The notes: generated by a model not told the origin, from the letters alone. A stretch of 36,675 nucleotides of DNA from Candidatus Cloacimonadota bacterium (GCA_021735645.1 JAIPGP010000032.1:1-36675), one strand, 5' to 3'. Positions 27,004-35,759 are shown, counted from the stretch's first letter. Program-made: numbers and translations.

Positions 27004-27765
27004 CTAAAATTCCAGGCGACGCTGAATATTAAATCCCAGTCGTAGATAAGAATCATCAGCAACGCCCAGGCTTACTCTGCGAAGGCCCACATCATCAGAA
27101 TTACTCAGCAGGAAAATAAATTGATGAGCATAAGTATCAAGTTTTATACCAAAGGCAAAGGCATCTTCTGCTCCCATATATTGCGAAAGCTTTACATTAG
27201 CATTATCACGATCCAATACAGGGTAATATTCACCCAGAAGACTCATGTTATCAGTGATCATAATTGTAAGCCCAAATCCAGTTACCAGTCTTTCATTATA
27301 GCCATCATAGGCAGTATTGATAGTTGCCACAAGCCGCTCAAACAATTCTTCGTTTTGCAGAGAAAGATGATAAAACATATTTTTACGGGTAGTTTCCGGC
27401 TGACTGAGCTCTTCATAGGAAAAATAATCTATCCCCAGTTGCCCGTAAACAGGAAAGTCCTCAATATCTATCCGGTAGGCTAACCCGGCTATTTTTTCAC
27501 TTTTCCGCCTGCTGTAAGATATTTTAGCTTCTGCCTTGCGATAGAATTGAAATCTGGCACTTAGATTAACATTCGCTCCAGCATCCATTCCCAGAAAATT
27601 ATCCAGAGGAGCATCGGTGATATCTCCATAAAATCTATGCCTGATCATGAACTCGCCTTCACGTGATTTTAATCCTGAAGGATTGATCAGATTGATCATA
27701 CTGAAATCGTATGCCAGTAGAGTGGAGAATATCAGGAGAAATAAGGCGATAAATTTAAATCGCAT
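27004..27765 (-). CDS. Outer-membrane beta-barrel, DUF5777-like
   Basis: 253 aa; ATG preceded by GGGGGAAAG. Signal peptide about 1-18 (ending LLAYD). NPSGLKSREGEFMIRHRFYG, then NFLGMDAGANVNLSARF, resembles the opening of the DUF5777 barrel family, in which a short HRF...G..DN..GLD segment precedes amphipathic strands. It ends with LRLGFNIQRRLEF, an aromatic outer-membrane-type C-terminus. DUF5777 barrels occur beside YceI-type and cytochrome genes in Bacteroidetes, which fits the redox-like neighbourhood. It lies 9 bp before the DOMON gene and 8 bp after the small periplasmic protein gene, so all are co-transcribed. It could be the outer-membrane partner of the DOMON protein. Confidence 0.72.
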   Translation of the reverse strand: MRFKFIALFLLIFSTLLAYDFSMINLINPSGLKSREGEFMIRHRFYGDITDAPLDNFLGMDAGANVNLSARFQFYRKAEAKISYSRRKSEKIAGLAYRIDIEDFPVYGQLGIDYFSYEELSQPETTRKNMFYHLSLQNEELFERLVATINTAYDGYNERLVTGFGLTIMITDNMSLLGEYYPVLDRDNANVKLSQYMGAEDAFAFGIKLDTYAHQFIFLLSNSDDVGLRRVSLGVADDSYLRLGFNIQRRLEF

Positions 27766-27773
27766 CTTTCCCC

Positions 27774-28109
27774 CTATTCAATTACTAATTCAGCTGATTT
27801 CTTTCCGGTCTTATTGCAATTAGTGCGGACTTTTATTTTATCTCCCGGTTTGGCATCTACGATTTTATAAAATACTTCCCCAGTTTCCAGATTATCCTGC
27901 TTCTCCAGTTTCTGCTCGATGATCTGATCTCCATTCAGATATACCAGGATTTCAAAGATAAAATGTTTCTCAACATCTTTTACTTGGTGCTCAAAATTCA
28001 CGGTCAGAACAGAAGTTTCCTTATCGAAACTCAAGTCCATCTTTGATGCCGGGTGTGCCAGCAGTAATGCACTACCGGCTAATAATACAATAATTAATAA
28101 GTATTTCAT
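27774..28109 (-). CDS. Small periplasmic beta-sandwich protein
   Basis: 111 aa; ATG preceded by TGGAGGT. Signal peptide about 1-18 (MKYLLIIVLLAGSALLLA), mature N-terminus HPAS. The mature part has seven to eight short beta stretches (VLTVNFEHQV, HFIFEILVYLNGDQII, KIVDAKPGDKIKVRTNCN), which suggests an Ig-like or SoxZ-like sandwich, with one cysteine. I do not recognise a named family. Its position between DUF4405 and the barrel, and its short intergenic gaps, make it a likely periplasmic component of the same system. The His at the mature N-terminus and the Cys are the only obvious candidate metal ligands. Confidence 0.68.
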   Translation of the reverse strand: MKYLLIIVLLAGSALLLAHPASKMDLSFDKETSVLTVNFEHQVKDVEKHFIFEILVYLNGDQIIEQKLEKQDNLETGEVFYKIVDAKPGDKIKVRTNCNKTGKKSAELVIE

Positions 28110-28210
28110 TATACCTCCAGTTTTTCCTTAAATCCATTAGAATCTAAGATATGATTACTGACAATATAACGAAATTTAACTAATTACAGATTTTTTTATA
28201 ATCCGGATAT

Positions 28211-28447
28211 TTAGCTTTTCTTCTTTTTCTTGAAGTATATTGATTTTATCCAGTTAAAATTCAGGATAAGATGAATCAATCCTATGATAATAAATATCGT
28301 CCCGGCAGTTTCGTGCATTTCATATAAAAATTCCTCTCCCTGAATCGCTGAAGGGATCATTTTATAAAATACCAGTGACAATGCTGTGATCAGAAATGCC
28401 AGTACCAGAAAGATATTCACCACTTTTAACGCCTTTTGTTTTTTCAT
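28211..28447 (-). CDS. DUF4405-like small membrane protein
   Basis: 78 aa; ATG preceded by AGAGGTG. Two transmembrane segments at about 9-28 and 47-65, and a strongly basic tail (KKKKKS). The second segment carries EMHETAGTIFIIIGLIHLIL followed by NFNWI, matching DUF4405, whose conserved His residues on a helix (H...G......HL.LNW) suggest a cytochrome b-like heme site in the inner membrane. It is shorter than full DUF4405 proteins, which tend to have three helices. First gene of the four-gene DOMON operon, so it may pass electrons from the quinone pool to the periplasmic and outer parts. That chain is inference. Confidence 0.72.
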   Translation of the reverse strand: MKKQKALKVVNIFLVLAFLITALSLVFYKMIPSAIQGEEFLYEMHETAGTIFIIIGLIHLILNFNWIKSIYFKKKKKS

Positions 28448-28470
28448 TAATTCACCTCTATATTTTAATC

Positions 28471-28489
28471 AGCAGAGTTTTGCTCTGCT
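28471..28489. other. Stem-loop at the end of the metallopeptidase gene
   Basis: AGCAGAG and CTCTGCT form a perfect 7-bp stem with a 5-base loop. It overlaps the stop codon of the metallopeptidase gene and lies 24 bp before the DUF4405 start. No T-run follows on the minus strand, so it may only attenuate, or stabilise the upstream message, rather than fully terminate. Confidence 0.5.
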
Positions 28490-30302
28490 ATTTGAGTAGC
28501 AGCAATTTCTTTGTGAAAGATCCCCCTGATGTAGTTAGATTATAATAATAAATTCCCGATGATACCGGGTTATGCTGATCATCAGTGCCATCCCAGACAA
28601 CAGAATTAACTTTACATTTTACATTTTCAATTTTCAATTTGCGTATGCGTTGACCCTTTATATTATAAATATCCAGAGAGACAAAGGAATCCTCTGAGAT
28701 GGTATAATGGATAGTAGTGAGCGGATTAAAAGGATTTGGATAGCAGGAAAGCTCTGTAACGGGCGCTAATTGATCTTCCGGAGCAGAAACCGGGGAGACG
28801 ATATCTTCGGCAATAAAGGAATATTCTATGGTGCCAGTGCTCCCAAAGGTGTCAGTAACTATCATTACTACATTATCGTAATTTTCGTCGTTATTAGGCA
28901 GAGTGATCTCGCCATTGGAATAGTCATCAAGCTCCATTTCATATAGAGCATACGGAATATCGTCATTAAGAGAAACAAATCTTACTGAATATTGCGTATA
29001 ATCAGCATCGCCCATAAACGTGACTTTCAGGCTGTTTTCCAGATTAGCGAAGGTGATATAATTTACGCTCCAGTGCTGCATGGTATTAGTCACTGAAGAG
29101 GGGTAGATGGTTATATTGCCAGTAGTTCCCATAGCATAATCACCAGTTCCTACAGGATTGTCATTATAACCAAACCTGCCATCCATAAAACTGACATCAT
29201 TAATGTAATTAGCAGTTACCCAGTTATGAAAAACATCCTCGGCACTCACATCATCCCAGCCGGTAGTAATAAGGGCAGCATCTATGCCGTCTATGCCGTT
29301 CTGCGGTTCTGCAACCAGGTTGGAGATAATATTCTGATCATCCAGGCAATAGTGTTCCCAGAGATAGATCATGAAAAGCCAGGTTTGAGGATAATCGGGA
29401 CCGGCAGTCCATTGCAAAAGGTTGTTATCAGGATTCATGGTGTACATCACCATCCAGAAGGGACTTACCCAGCCGGTAACAGTTTGAGCGAAACAGGAAA
29501 GTCCTTCATTCACCCAGGTTTGCTCATTGCTGTCCAGAGTATAGTGGATGAGGTGCTGAAATTCATGGGCGATTGTGGAGAAGCAGTAAGAGCTGTTTAT
29601 CCCGGAGCCATGCGGATTTTTATCTATATAGAGTACCTCCATATTATTGCTGTGAGTGCCACCTGATATATCATTAGGGGCAAAGAAACCATTGATATCA
29701 GGATCATCAATATCATAGATCAGAATGTTCACTTTACCGTTGGCATCAATATCAGAAGGCAAGCCAAACATTTGAGTATCTAAGAGGTAGATACCATTTT
29801 CCGGATCGGCAGCAGTGGAATCATCAAAAACTCTGGCTACAAGTTCAACATCATTCAGGTCAATTTCAGTTTCCCACAATTCATTATCTACATAGACATT
29901 ACAGAATTCGCCGGCAGCCTGTAGGGTAGCTGTAATTTCTGAATAGGAGTTTCCATTGAAATGATATGCCCAGAAATTTCGTTCTTCCAAGGTGCTTTCT
30001 TCCAGGGAGAAGCTGTAAGTTCTATTTGAAGCTGTTACGTTTGAGATGTTCATGACCATATAGTCATATTCAGGTTCAAAGGCTGGCAGGGTAATACTTC
30101 CTTCATTGCCGGAAGCAACGAGATTAACAATCTCATAATCTCCTGATGTGTTTATCAGCAGGAGATTAACAATGAATTCTCCTGCTGTGGCAGAGAAGCT
30201 GATATCCAGGTTAGTGTCTCCAGTCAAAAATTTATAGTAGTCAGCAGCCCAGCCATTCACATTAGCACTTCCGCTCACCGGATAGTTGTTATAGGTACTC
30301 AC
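28488..30302 (-). CDS. C-terminal part of tandem metallopeptidase-like secreted protein
   Basis: 604 codons from a GTG that overlaps the preceding stop by four bases (GTGA). The protein starts in mid-domain and has no signal peptide, so this start is probably artificial. Residues 1-105 finish the beta-sandwich that follows the first peptidase domain. The second peptidase domain follows, with FSTIAHEFQHLIHY (His246, Glu247, His250) and then QTWVNEGLS (Glu266), a gluzincin-like HExxH plus Glu set resembling family M30 (hyicolysin). A second sandwich leads to the sorting module (YPNPFNPLTTIHY, DIYNIKGQRIR, final LLLLK). It is the same gene as 30299-31330, joined by a frameshift near 30370. Probably a secreted protease. 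Confidence 0.8.
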   Translation of the reverse strand: MSTYNNYPVSGSANVNGWAADYYKFLTGDTNLDISFSATAGEFIVNLLLINTSGDYEIVNLVASGNEGSITLPAFEPEYDYMVMNISNVTASNRTYSFSLEESTLEERNFWAYHFNGNSYSEITATLQAAGEFCNVYVDNELWETEIDLNDVELVARVFDDSTAADPENGIYLLDTQMFGLPSDIDANGKVNILIYDIDDPDINGFFAPNDISGGTHSNNMEVLYIDKNPHGSGINSSYCFSTIAHEFQHLIHYTLDSNEQTWVNEGLSCFAQTVTGWVSPFWMVMYTMNPDNNLLQWTAGPDYPQTWLFMIYLWEHYCLDDQNIISNLVAEPQNGIDGIDAALITTGWDDVSAEDVFHNWVTANYINDVSFMDGRFGYNDNPVGTGDYAMGTTGNITIYPSSVTNTMQHWSVNYITFANLENSLKVTFMGDADYTQYSVRFVSLNDDIPYALYEMELDDYSNGEITLPNNDENYDNVVMIVTDTFGSTGTIEYSFIAEDIVSPVSAPEDQLAPVTELSCYPNPFNPLTTIHYTISEDSFVSLDIYNIKGQRIRKLKIENVKCKVNSVVWDGTDDQHNPVSSGIYYYNLTTSGGSFTKKLLLLK

Positions 30303-31330
30303 GCACTGGAAAGCAGGCAGATCAATGGAGTCATAATCTCCCAGATAATTAGCATTTGTCCATTGCGAGAAGATATATTAAAAGGTGCTGTATAACCCAG
30401 ATTGATGAGGGCATTCTGGACGCCTGTGATGCTGTTCGCCGGTTCGGCAACTATCTCAGAGATGATATCATGTCCTCCATAGTTTTCAGATAGAAAAACA
30501 GTGAAAAGGTAGGTCTGCACATAGTCAGAGAAATTCTGGTCCCAGACGATCAGGTTATTATCGGGCTGACTGGGAAAATCCACAATAGGATCAGGATAGC
30601 CATACAAATACATGGCATATTCAGAGCAGCCTTCATTTACCCAGGTATCTTCATTGATATCCATTCCCCAGTGGATAAGGTGCTGCATCTCATGAGCCAG
30701 TACAGACAGGCGTATTGGAGCAATAGGATTGAGTGGGTAGCAGGTCATATAGATCATTTCGCATTCATTGCTGTGACCTGGCGGGTTCATGCTTTGAGCT
30801 TCTGCTTCGGTAACCTGATTATAGGCACTGAAATAGCCGTCAAAAGAAGTACCCTGAAAACTTCCCAAAGCCGAATAGAAGATTATCATTTTGGGGTCAT
30901 TATCCAGCTCATCCGGCACAGGACCAAAGTACTGGGTATCCAAATCATATATTCCCTGGTCAGGAAAGGCAAGGGTGTGCTCTTCAAAATGTGCTAATAC
31001 AGTATCAACGTCAGACTGCTCCATGTGAATGCCCCACTGGTCGTCTGCCACAAAGATATAGCAATTATCTCCTATAGCCTGGCAGGTAGAAGGAGTTTGA
31101 ATCCAGGCTGGCGGCATATCGGATAAGTCCCAGCTCCAGAAAGATTGGGTGTCTCCAATCTCATAATCACGAGTAATGCGGTTATTGCGAAATTCCTGAT
31201 GCTCAGATGAAGCAGAAAATTGCAGAGATTGACGGGTTATTTCTGCCTGAAATGCTTGAAATTCCACTGGCTGAGTGGCAAACGATGTCATACAGATTGA
31301 CAATATGAAAATAATTAGAAAATACTTCAT
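30299..31330 (-). CDS. N-terminal part of tandem metallopeptidase-like secreted protein
   Basis: 343 codons; ATG preceded by GAGGAG. Signal peptide about 1-19 (ending SFA). Then comes a peptidase domain with LSVLAHEMQHLIHW (His213, Glu214, His217) and DTWVNEGCS (Glu233), again M30-like. Up to residue 324 (GYTAPFNIS) it matches the second-domain architecture; the last 23 codons are out of frame. A different frame from about 30370 gives SQWTNANYLGDYDSIDLPAF and runs without a stop into the downstream reading frame. The whole span 28488-31330 is 2843 nt, two more than a multiple of three, so one base must be added or two removed. Start is 18 bp after the PAS-protein stop, so they share an operon. 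Confidence 0.8.
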   Translation of the reverse strand: MKYFLIIFILSICMTSFATQPVEFQAFQAEITRQSLQFSASSEHQEFRNNRITRDYEIGDTQSFWSWDLSDMPPAWIQTPSTCQAIGDNCYIFVADDQWGIHMEQSDVDTVLAHFEEHTLAFPDQGIYDLDTQYFGPVPDELDNDPKMIIFYSALGSFQGTSFDGYFSAYNQVTEAEAQSMNPPGHSNECEMIYMTCYPLNPIAPIRLSVLAHEMQHLIHWGMDINEDTWVNEGCSEYAMYLYGYPDPIVDFPSQPDNNLIVWDQNFSDYVQTYLFTVFLSENYGGHDIISEIVAEPANSITGVQNALINLGYTAPFNISSRNGQMLIIWEIMTPLICLLSSA

Positions 31331-31348
31331 TTTATTTACTCCTCAAAA

Positions 31349-33829
31349 TTATCTACTTCTTAAATTCAAAATTTCCTGCTTGAGTATTTCAATTTCATTT
31401 TTAAGCTCTTTGATGCGAAATTCTCTACCAATAAATAGCTCGTGATAATGCCGTAGCTCTTGATTCTGTTTTTCCAGTTCTTCGGTTCTTTGCTGAACTA
31501 ATTGTTCCAGATGATTACGGTGCAGCTCCAGTTCCATTTCTTTTTGTATAAATTCTGTGATGTCTTGAGTAGTACCATAAATTTCATTAATCTCTCCTTT
31601 ATCATTATATCGTGGAAATCCCAGCGAAATTATATGATGAGTAGAGCCATCAGGGAAATTAATCTTCAGTCTTAGATTATTAGGTTCTCCTAACTGGCAT
31701 TTTTTTGCACTTTCATCAAACATTTCCCAATCGTCGGAATGAATGAGGTCTCTATGTTGTTCGTAATTGGGTGCTTCCTTAGCAGGATCAATACCAAAGA
31801 TAGTGTACATCTGCTTTGACCAGGTTAGATTACCGGTTTTTATGTCATAAGTCCAACATCCGATTTTTGCCATATCCTGTGCTGCCAGCAAAGTTTCATT
31901 TGTCTTTTTTAACTCATCTTCAGCCCATTTTTTAGCAGTAATATCTGAAAAGATAATATAGGCACCGGAAGGCAGGTCACTGTCATCATCATAGATCGGG
32001 GCTGAATTTATTGATAACCAGACAATATCATTCTTTTTATCATCAATTACTCCCATTATGACATTATGGCAATATTCCCCTTGCTGGAGACTAAGTGACA
32101 CCGGCAGATCTTCTTCAGAAAAAAGTGAACCATCCTCATGTATTTTCTTGAAATTATAAAATCTTGCATTGAGTTCTTCTTTAACAAGCAAATCCAGATT
32201 CAGGATTTTTTGAGCTGCAGGATTTGCATCAATAAGCTCTTTATCTTTATTAAAGAAAACAACTCCCTCTGTAAGCGTGTCATATAACCGGTGGTAGTTT
32301 TCCTGACTTTTTATATATTCTCTTTCAGAATTTTTCCGGGTAGTGATATCAGTATTAAATCCTATAAATCGATATGGTTTGCCGCTTTCATCCCATATTG
32401 CTTTCCCTCTGCCGATTATCCAGCGGTAATAGCCATCTTTACACAGCATACGGAAAGTTGATTTATAGATATTGGTCTTTCCTGCCAGGTATTCCTCAAC
32501 TTTTAATAATGCCTTTTTAACGTCATCAGGATGCAGAAGGTCTCTCCAGGCAGCAATCGTATTTGGCAATTCTCCCGGCTCATATCCTAGCATGGTGGTA
32601 AAACGTTCGCTATGATATATATCTCCTGTTTGTATATTCCAGTCCCATAAACCATCATGAGTGCCTTCCACGGCAAGTTTAAATCTTTCTTCACTGGCTT
32701 GTAACTGGGCTTCTACCTGCTTACGCTCCGTGATATCCCGGGCTAATCCGAAATAGACGATTTCTTCTTGTATTTTGCATATCGATCCGGAAACTTCTAC
32801 TGCTATCTGATGACCATCCTTATGAGTATGAGTAGTTTCAATTATTTTTGCTGTGCCTATTCCATGATCCTTCCAGAAATCTAAAAAAGTTTCTAAAGTA
32901 TAGTTTTTATCAATATCACTAAGCTGCATATTCAATAATTCATCTCTACTGTAACCCAATAAAGTGCAGGCATGGTCATTAACTTCAATAACTTCTCCCT
33001 TTCGGTTAACCAGATAAATGGCTTCAGAAGCTAATTTGATCAAATTGCGATATAGTTCCTCACTATCTTTCAGCTTAGTTTCAGCCAGTTTTCTGCGGGT
33101 GACATCCTGAATGACTCCCACAATTTTTATCGGATTGCCAGTTGCATCATGATTAAGAACAGCTTTGGATATAATTACTCGTCGTTCTTTCTGATCAAGA
33201 GGCTGAATTTCAAATTCCAGATCGTAAGGCTTATTATCTAAGATCATATCTTCTAAAGCCTGGTGCACATTTTCCCGATTCGGTATGCAATTTTCTATAT
33301 AATCAGTTGTTAATTCCTGCTTGCCTAAAGGGATACCATAGAGTTTTTTTGCTCCGATAGAAGCCCAAAACCTTTCCCGGATAATATCATATTCCCAATT
33401 ACCAACCCCACCAATCAATTCCGCCTGCTCATGACGTGATTGAAGAAGTTCCAATTCTTCCTGCAGCTTTTTTTGCTCGGTGATATCTCTGCCTACTGCA
33501 AAATAATCCAGTAATTTACCCTGAGTGTCAAATCGTCCCTGCACTTTCCACTCAAACCATTTAATACCCGCCAAACCACTAACTCTTTCCTGATGAGTTG
33601 CAAAATTATTAAGTGAAGTTATTTTTTGAAGTGATGCTTTCACCATATCACGATCTGTCTCAAGTATAAGATTCATAAAATTGCTGCCTTTTAAAACCTC
33701 ATACTGCTTCCCAAATGTAGTACAATAGGCATTATTGACGAACAATATCCTGTAGCTCGGGTCAAAAATTATTATCAAATCAGTATGATTATCAACAAAC
33801 TGCTTTACTATATCAATATGCTTAGACAT
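31349..33829 (-). CDS. Multi-PAS sensor protein without an output domain
   Basis: 826 aa from the ATG at 33829, with GTGAGGG just upstream; the GTG at 33841 is less likely. Six PAS/PAC units follow one another at about 10-125, 135-250, 260-380, 385-505, 515-640 and 650-765; PAC ends read RDITEQKK, QDVTRRKL, RDITERKQ, TDITTRKN, SDITAKKW and QDITEFIQ. The last 65 residues are a coiled coil (RTEELEKQNQELRHYHELFI, then FRIKELKNEIEILKQEIL). There is no histidine kinase, GGDEF, EAL or HTH domain, and no membrane segment. It may act through a partner kinase or be a truncated kinase: the coiled-coil type usually lies upstream of further domains. It precedes the secreted peptidase gene by 18 bp. Confidence 0.88.
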   Translation of the reverse strand: MSKHIDIVKQFVDNHTDLIIIFDPSYRILFVNNAYCTTFGKQYEVLKGSNFMNLILETDRDMVKASLQKITSLNNFATHQERVSGLAGIKWFEWKVQGRFDTQGKLLDYFAVGRDITEQKKLQEELELLQSRHEQAELIGGVGNWEYDIIRERFWASIGAKKLYGIPLGKQELTTDYIENCIPNRENVHQALEDMILDNKPYDLEFEIQPLDQKERRVIISKAVLNHDATGNPIKIVGVIQDVTRRKLAETKLKDSEELYRNLIKLASEAIYLVNRKGEVIEVNDHACTLLGYSRDELLNMQLSDIDKNYTLETFLDFWKDHGIGTAKIIETTHTHKDGHQIAVEVSGSICKIQEEIVYFGLARDITERKQVEAQLQASEERFKLAVEGTHDGLWDWNIQTGDIYHSERFTTMLGYEPGELPNTIAAWRDLLHPDDVKKALLKVEEYLAGKTNIYKSTFRMLCKDGYYRWIIGRGKAIWDESGKPYRFIGFNTDITTRKNSEREYIKSQENYHRLYDTLTEGVVFFNKDKELIDANPAAQKILNLDLLVKEELNARFYNFKKIHEDGSLFSEEDLPVSLSLQQGEYCHNVIMGVIDDKKNDIVWLSINSAPIYDDDSDLPSGAYIIFSDITAKKWAEDELKKTNETLLAAQDMAKIGCWTYDIKTGNLTWSKQMYTIFGIDPAKEAPNYEQHRDLIHSDDWEMFDESAKKCQLGEPNNLRLKINFPDGSTHHIISLGFPRYNDKGEINEIYGTTQDITEFIQKEMELELHRNHLEQLVQQRTEELEKQNQELRHYHELFIGREFRIKELKNEIEILKQEILNLRSR

Positions 33830-33905
33830 TTTATCCCTCACTTCAATCTTATTCCCTTTATAATATAATTTGTTATCTTATTATGTGTCAATATAAATCT
33901 TCTAT

Positions 33906-34136
33906 GACTCGGAACACGGAACACGGAACTCGGAACTCGGAACACGGAACTCGGAACACGGAACTCGGAACACGGAACTCGGAACACGGAACTCGGAACT
34001 CGGAACTCGGAACTTGGAACTCGGAACTTGGAACTCGGAACTCGGAACTCGGGACTCGGGACTCGGAACTCGGGACTCGGAACTCGGAACTCTGGACTCG
34101 GAACTCGGGACTCGGAACTCGGGACTCGGAACTCGG
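33906..34136. repeat. Heptanucleotide tandem array (33 units)
   Basis: 231 bp, exactly 33 seven-base units with no length change. Units are variants of GACTCGG: AACTCGG, AACACGG, GACTCGG, AACTTGG, AACTCTG. AACACGG variants cluster at the left end and GACTCGG variants at the right. Both strands stay open because 7 is not a multiple of 3 and no unit makes a stop, giving spurious proteins of period seven. Short runs of the same unit occur at 35997-36024 and 36364-36384. It is not a CRISPR array, as there are no spacers. Confidence 0.95.
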
Positions 34137-34244
34137 AATCAATCTCTATCTAAATGTCCCCAATCACAGTTAAAGAATACATTATCCGTGTTCATCAGTG
34201 ACAATCCGCCCAATCCGCGTTCTATTCTTAAAAAATCCCCCCCC

Positions 34245-34310
34245 CAGCCAGTTATCAGGCGAAATCTCTTCCAGGTCAAAACCCAATATCCCACCAGTTC
34301 GAAACACCAG
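34245..34310 (-). pseudogene. Fragment duplicated from the gene at 36374-36675
   Basis: 66 bp aligned without gaps to 36476-36541, about 85-90 percent identical by eye (shared blocks CAGCCAGTTATCAGGCGAAA, TCTCTTCCAG). On the minus strand it reads LVFRTGGILGFDLEEISPDN, then WL, matching LVFRAGGVLGFDLEEISPDN in the edge gene. It then runs into unrelated sequence, so only this internal piece is present. It must stem from a second copy of the gene, lost apart from this scrap. Confidence 0.75.
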
Positions 34311-34442
34311 AAGCAGCACTCCAGCAAGTCAATCATCCAGATAAACCGGCACTGTTCTCTGCTTCGTTCTTACATCTCATGTAATATTTCCAAGAGTAAT
34401 AATGCAGGTCAAACTTCCCAGTTTGATTGAAACGAAAATTAC

Positions 34443-34543
34443 TTAATCACGCTTTAAGCTGGCTGCACCTTCTGCATTATTCATAATATCTGTAGATCGA
34501 TTGCTCATCTGACCAATAAACTCCGCATTAATTTTTTTTCAAA
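34443..34543 (-). pseudogene. Short C-terminal gene remnant, family unknown
   Basis: On the minus strand an open stretch after a stop reads INAEFIGQMSNRSTDIMNNA, then EGAASLKRD and a stop. It looks like a real protein end (amphipathic, charged) but has no start or ribosome binding site. I do not recognise the family. It could also be chance. Confidence 0.3.
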
Positions 34544-34562
34544 TTACACCTGAGATGATTTC

Positions 34563-35759
34563 TTAAATCTCAAAACCCAAAGTTAAACCAACTCTAAGAC
34601 GGAAGTAAGAAAAATCATCTGTCTCACTACTCCTTGTGTCAAATTGATCACTCTCATACATCAAGAATGAGAGACTCCCATACATGTCGAATGTCATGGT
34701 TGATTTTGATTTGCCTCCCCCACCTAAAGTAATCCCAGTTTCAGTTTTAGGTTTTCTAATAACTGATGGGTCGGTCTTACTGTATTCATAATAAGGGACA
34801 CTTCTTAGAAATAAGCCAAAACGAAATGACTCACTCTTGTTTCCGGCTTCAAAACCGGTTCTTAGCGAAAATCCATTGTCAGATTTGCCGTCAGTCTGAA
34901 TCTCAGGATCATAAGGATATTCTTCAGGGTCATATTTTAATATATAGTAATTACTTAAATTTCTTGATATATATTCTATATAGAAATTAATATTGTCATT
35001 AGCTGAAAACTTCAAGGCAAATCCTAATTCTATTGGAATTTGGATTTCATTGTCAGATTTGGTGATGTCAGTAGATTCCCAATCCTCCTTGAGGTTAAAT
35101 GGAGTCCGCAATCTAAAGCCTGCACTCAAAGATCTGGTTAAGATAGCAGCACTACTGAAAGTCAAAAAAGTTCCACTTACTGAGCCTTCCGAAGAATACT
35201 CGAGGTCACCATCTTCACTTTCCTCATAAGATAAGTTGCTAAAAACAGGTAAACTAAGTGATAAACCTCCATAAAATTTTTGACTAAGGTTAAATGCTCC
35301 ACCAATCACAAGAGTATTTAGACCTCCGCGTGTCTTTTTTTTAAAGGTATTAACATAATGTAGGTATCTTTCTTCAAATTTTAAATTATTTGACCAGTCA
35401 TAGTAAACTCGATATCCTGCACCTAAAGCGAATTTATTTGATGAGTTATTATTAAAAGGGATACAAAAAGACACAGCATTTAATTTGAAGTGAAATGGGT
35501 GCTCTTTATCAGTGTCATATACATTCGAAGTCCCTGTAATACCTCTACAATTGATCTGAATATTAGTTTTATTTAGATTACTGAGCATCGCTGTATTATT
35601 AAATAGATAGTTTGCTCCTCTTGATGATAATATTGAGGCTTGCCCTAATGCTTCGGCTTTGCCATCAATAATTTCAGGTTCATAATCAAACAGGTTTTGA
35701 CCAATTAATTCAATAGAAAAACATAATGCGATAAGTAAGAATATTGTAAGTAACTTCAT
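34563..35759 (-). CDS. FadL/PorV-like outer-membrane beta-barrel protein
   Basis: 398 aa; ATG preceded by GGAGGTG. Signal peptide about 1-20 (MKLLTIFLLIALCFSIELIG). GKAEALGQASILSSRGANYL followed by FNNTAMLS corresponds to the ...GRA..G.A......A...NPAGL opening of OMPP1/FadL/TodX and PorV-type barrels. Later strands such as FYGGLSLSLPVFSNLSY and the final FRLRVGLTLGFEI (terminal hydrophobic-aromatic) fit a 14-stranded barrel. FadL-type proteins take up hydrophobic compounds; PorV-type ones serve type IX secretion. Either could apply in this genome, which carries T9SS-like sorting modules. It stands alone, flanked by repeats, so no operon context helps. Confidence 0.75.
   Translation of the reverse strand: MKLLTIFLLIALCFSIELIGQNLFDYEPEIIDGKAEALGQASILSSRGANYLFNNTAMLSNLNKTNIQINCRGITGTSNVYDTDKEHPFHFKLNAVSFCIPFNNNSSNKFALGAGYRVYYDWSNNLKFEERYLHYVNTFKKKTRGGLNTLVIGGAFNLSQKFYGGLSLSLPVFSNLSYEESEDGDLEYSSEGSVSGTFLTFSSAAILTRSLSAGFRLRTPFNLKEDWESTDITKSDNEIQIPIELGFALKFSANDNINFYIEYISRNLSNYYILKYDPEEYPYDPEIQTDGKSDNGFSLRTGFEAGNKSESFRFGLFLRSVPYYEYSKTDPSVIRKPKTETGITLGGGGKSKSTMTFDMYGSLSFLMYESDQFDTRSSETDDFSYFRLRVGLTLGFEI

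Larger units (their letters stand above)
34137..34562. other. Intergenic debris region
   Basis: Between the heptamer array and the barrel gene there is no intact gene. It contains CCGTGTTCATCAGTGACAAT and AATCCGC pieces of the kind scattered through many environmental genomes (34188-34222), a C9 homopolymer near 34237-34245, a duplicated fragment of the gene at the right window edge, and a short C-terminal-like gene remnant, both listed separately. Confidence 0.5.

Noticed and set aside
30299-30302. Translational coupling of two separate peptidase genes by a GTGA overlap
   Set aside because: The downstream frame starts in mid-domain without a signal peptide, and the upstream frame loses similarity about 70 bases before its stop, so a frameshift in one gene is the better explanation.
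33906-34136. Possible CRISPR array
   Set aside because: Units are 7 bp, contiguous and without spacers, and no cas gene is present.
33883-34173. Long open frames on both strands with seven-residue periodic proteins
   Set aside because: They are by-products of a stop-free heptanucleotide array. Both strands are open, and neither has a ribosome binding site or a plausible fold.
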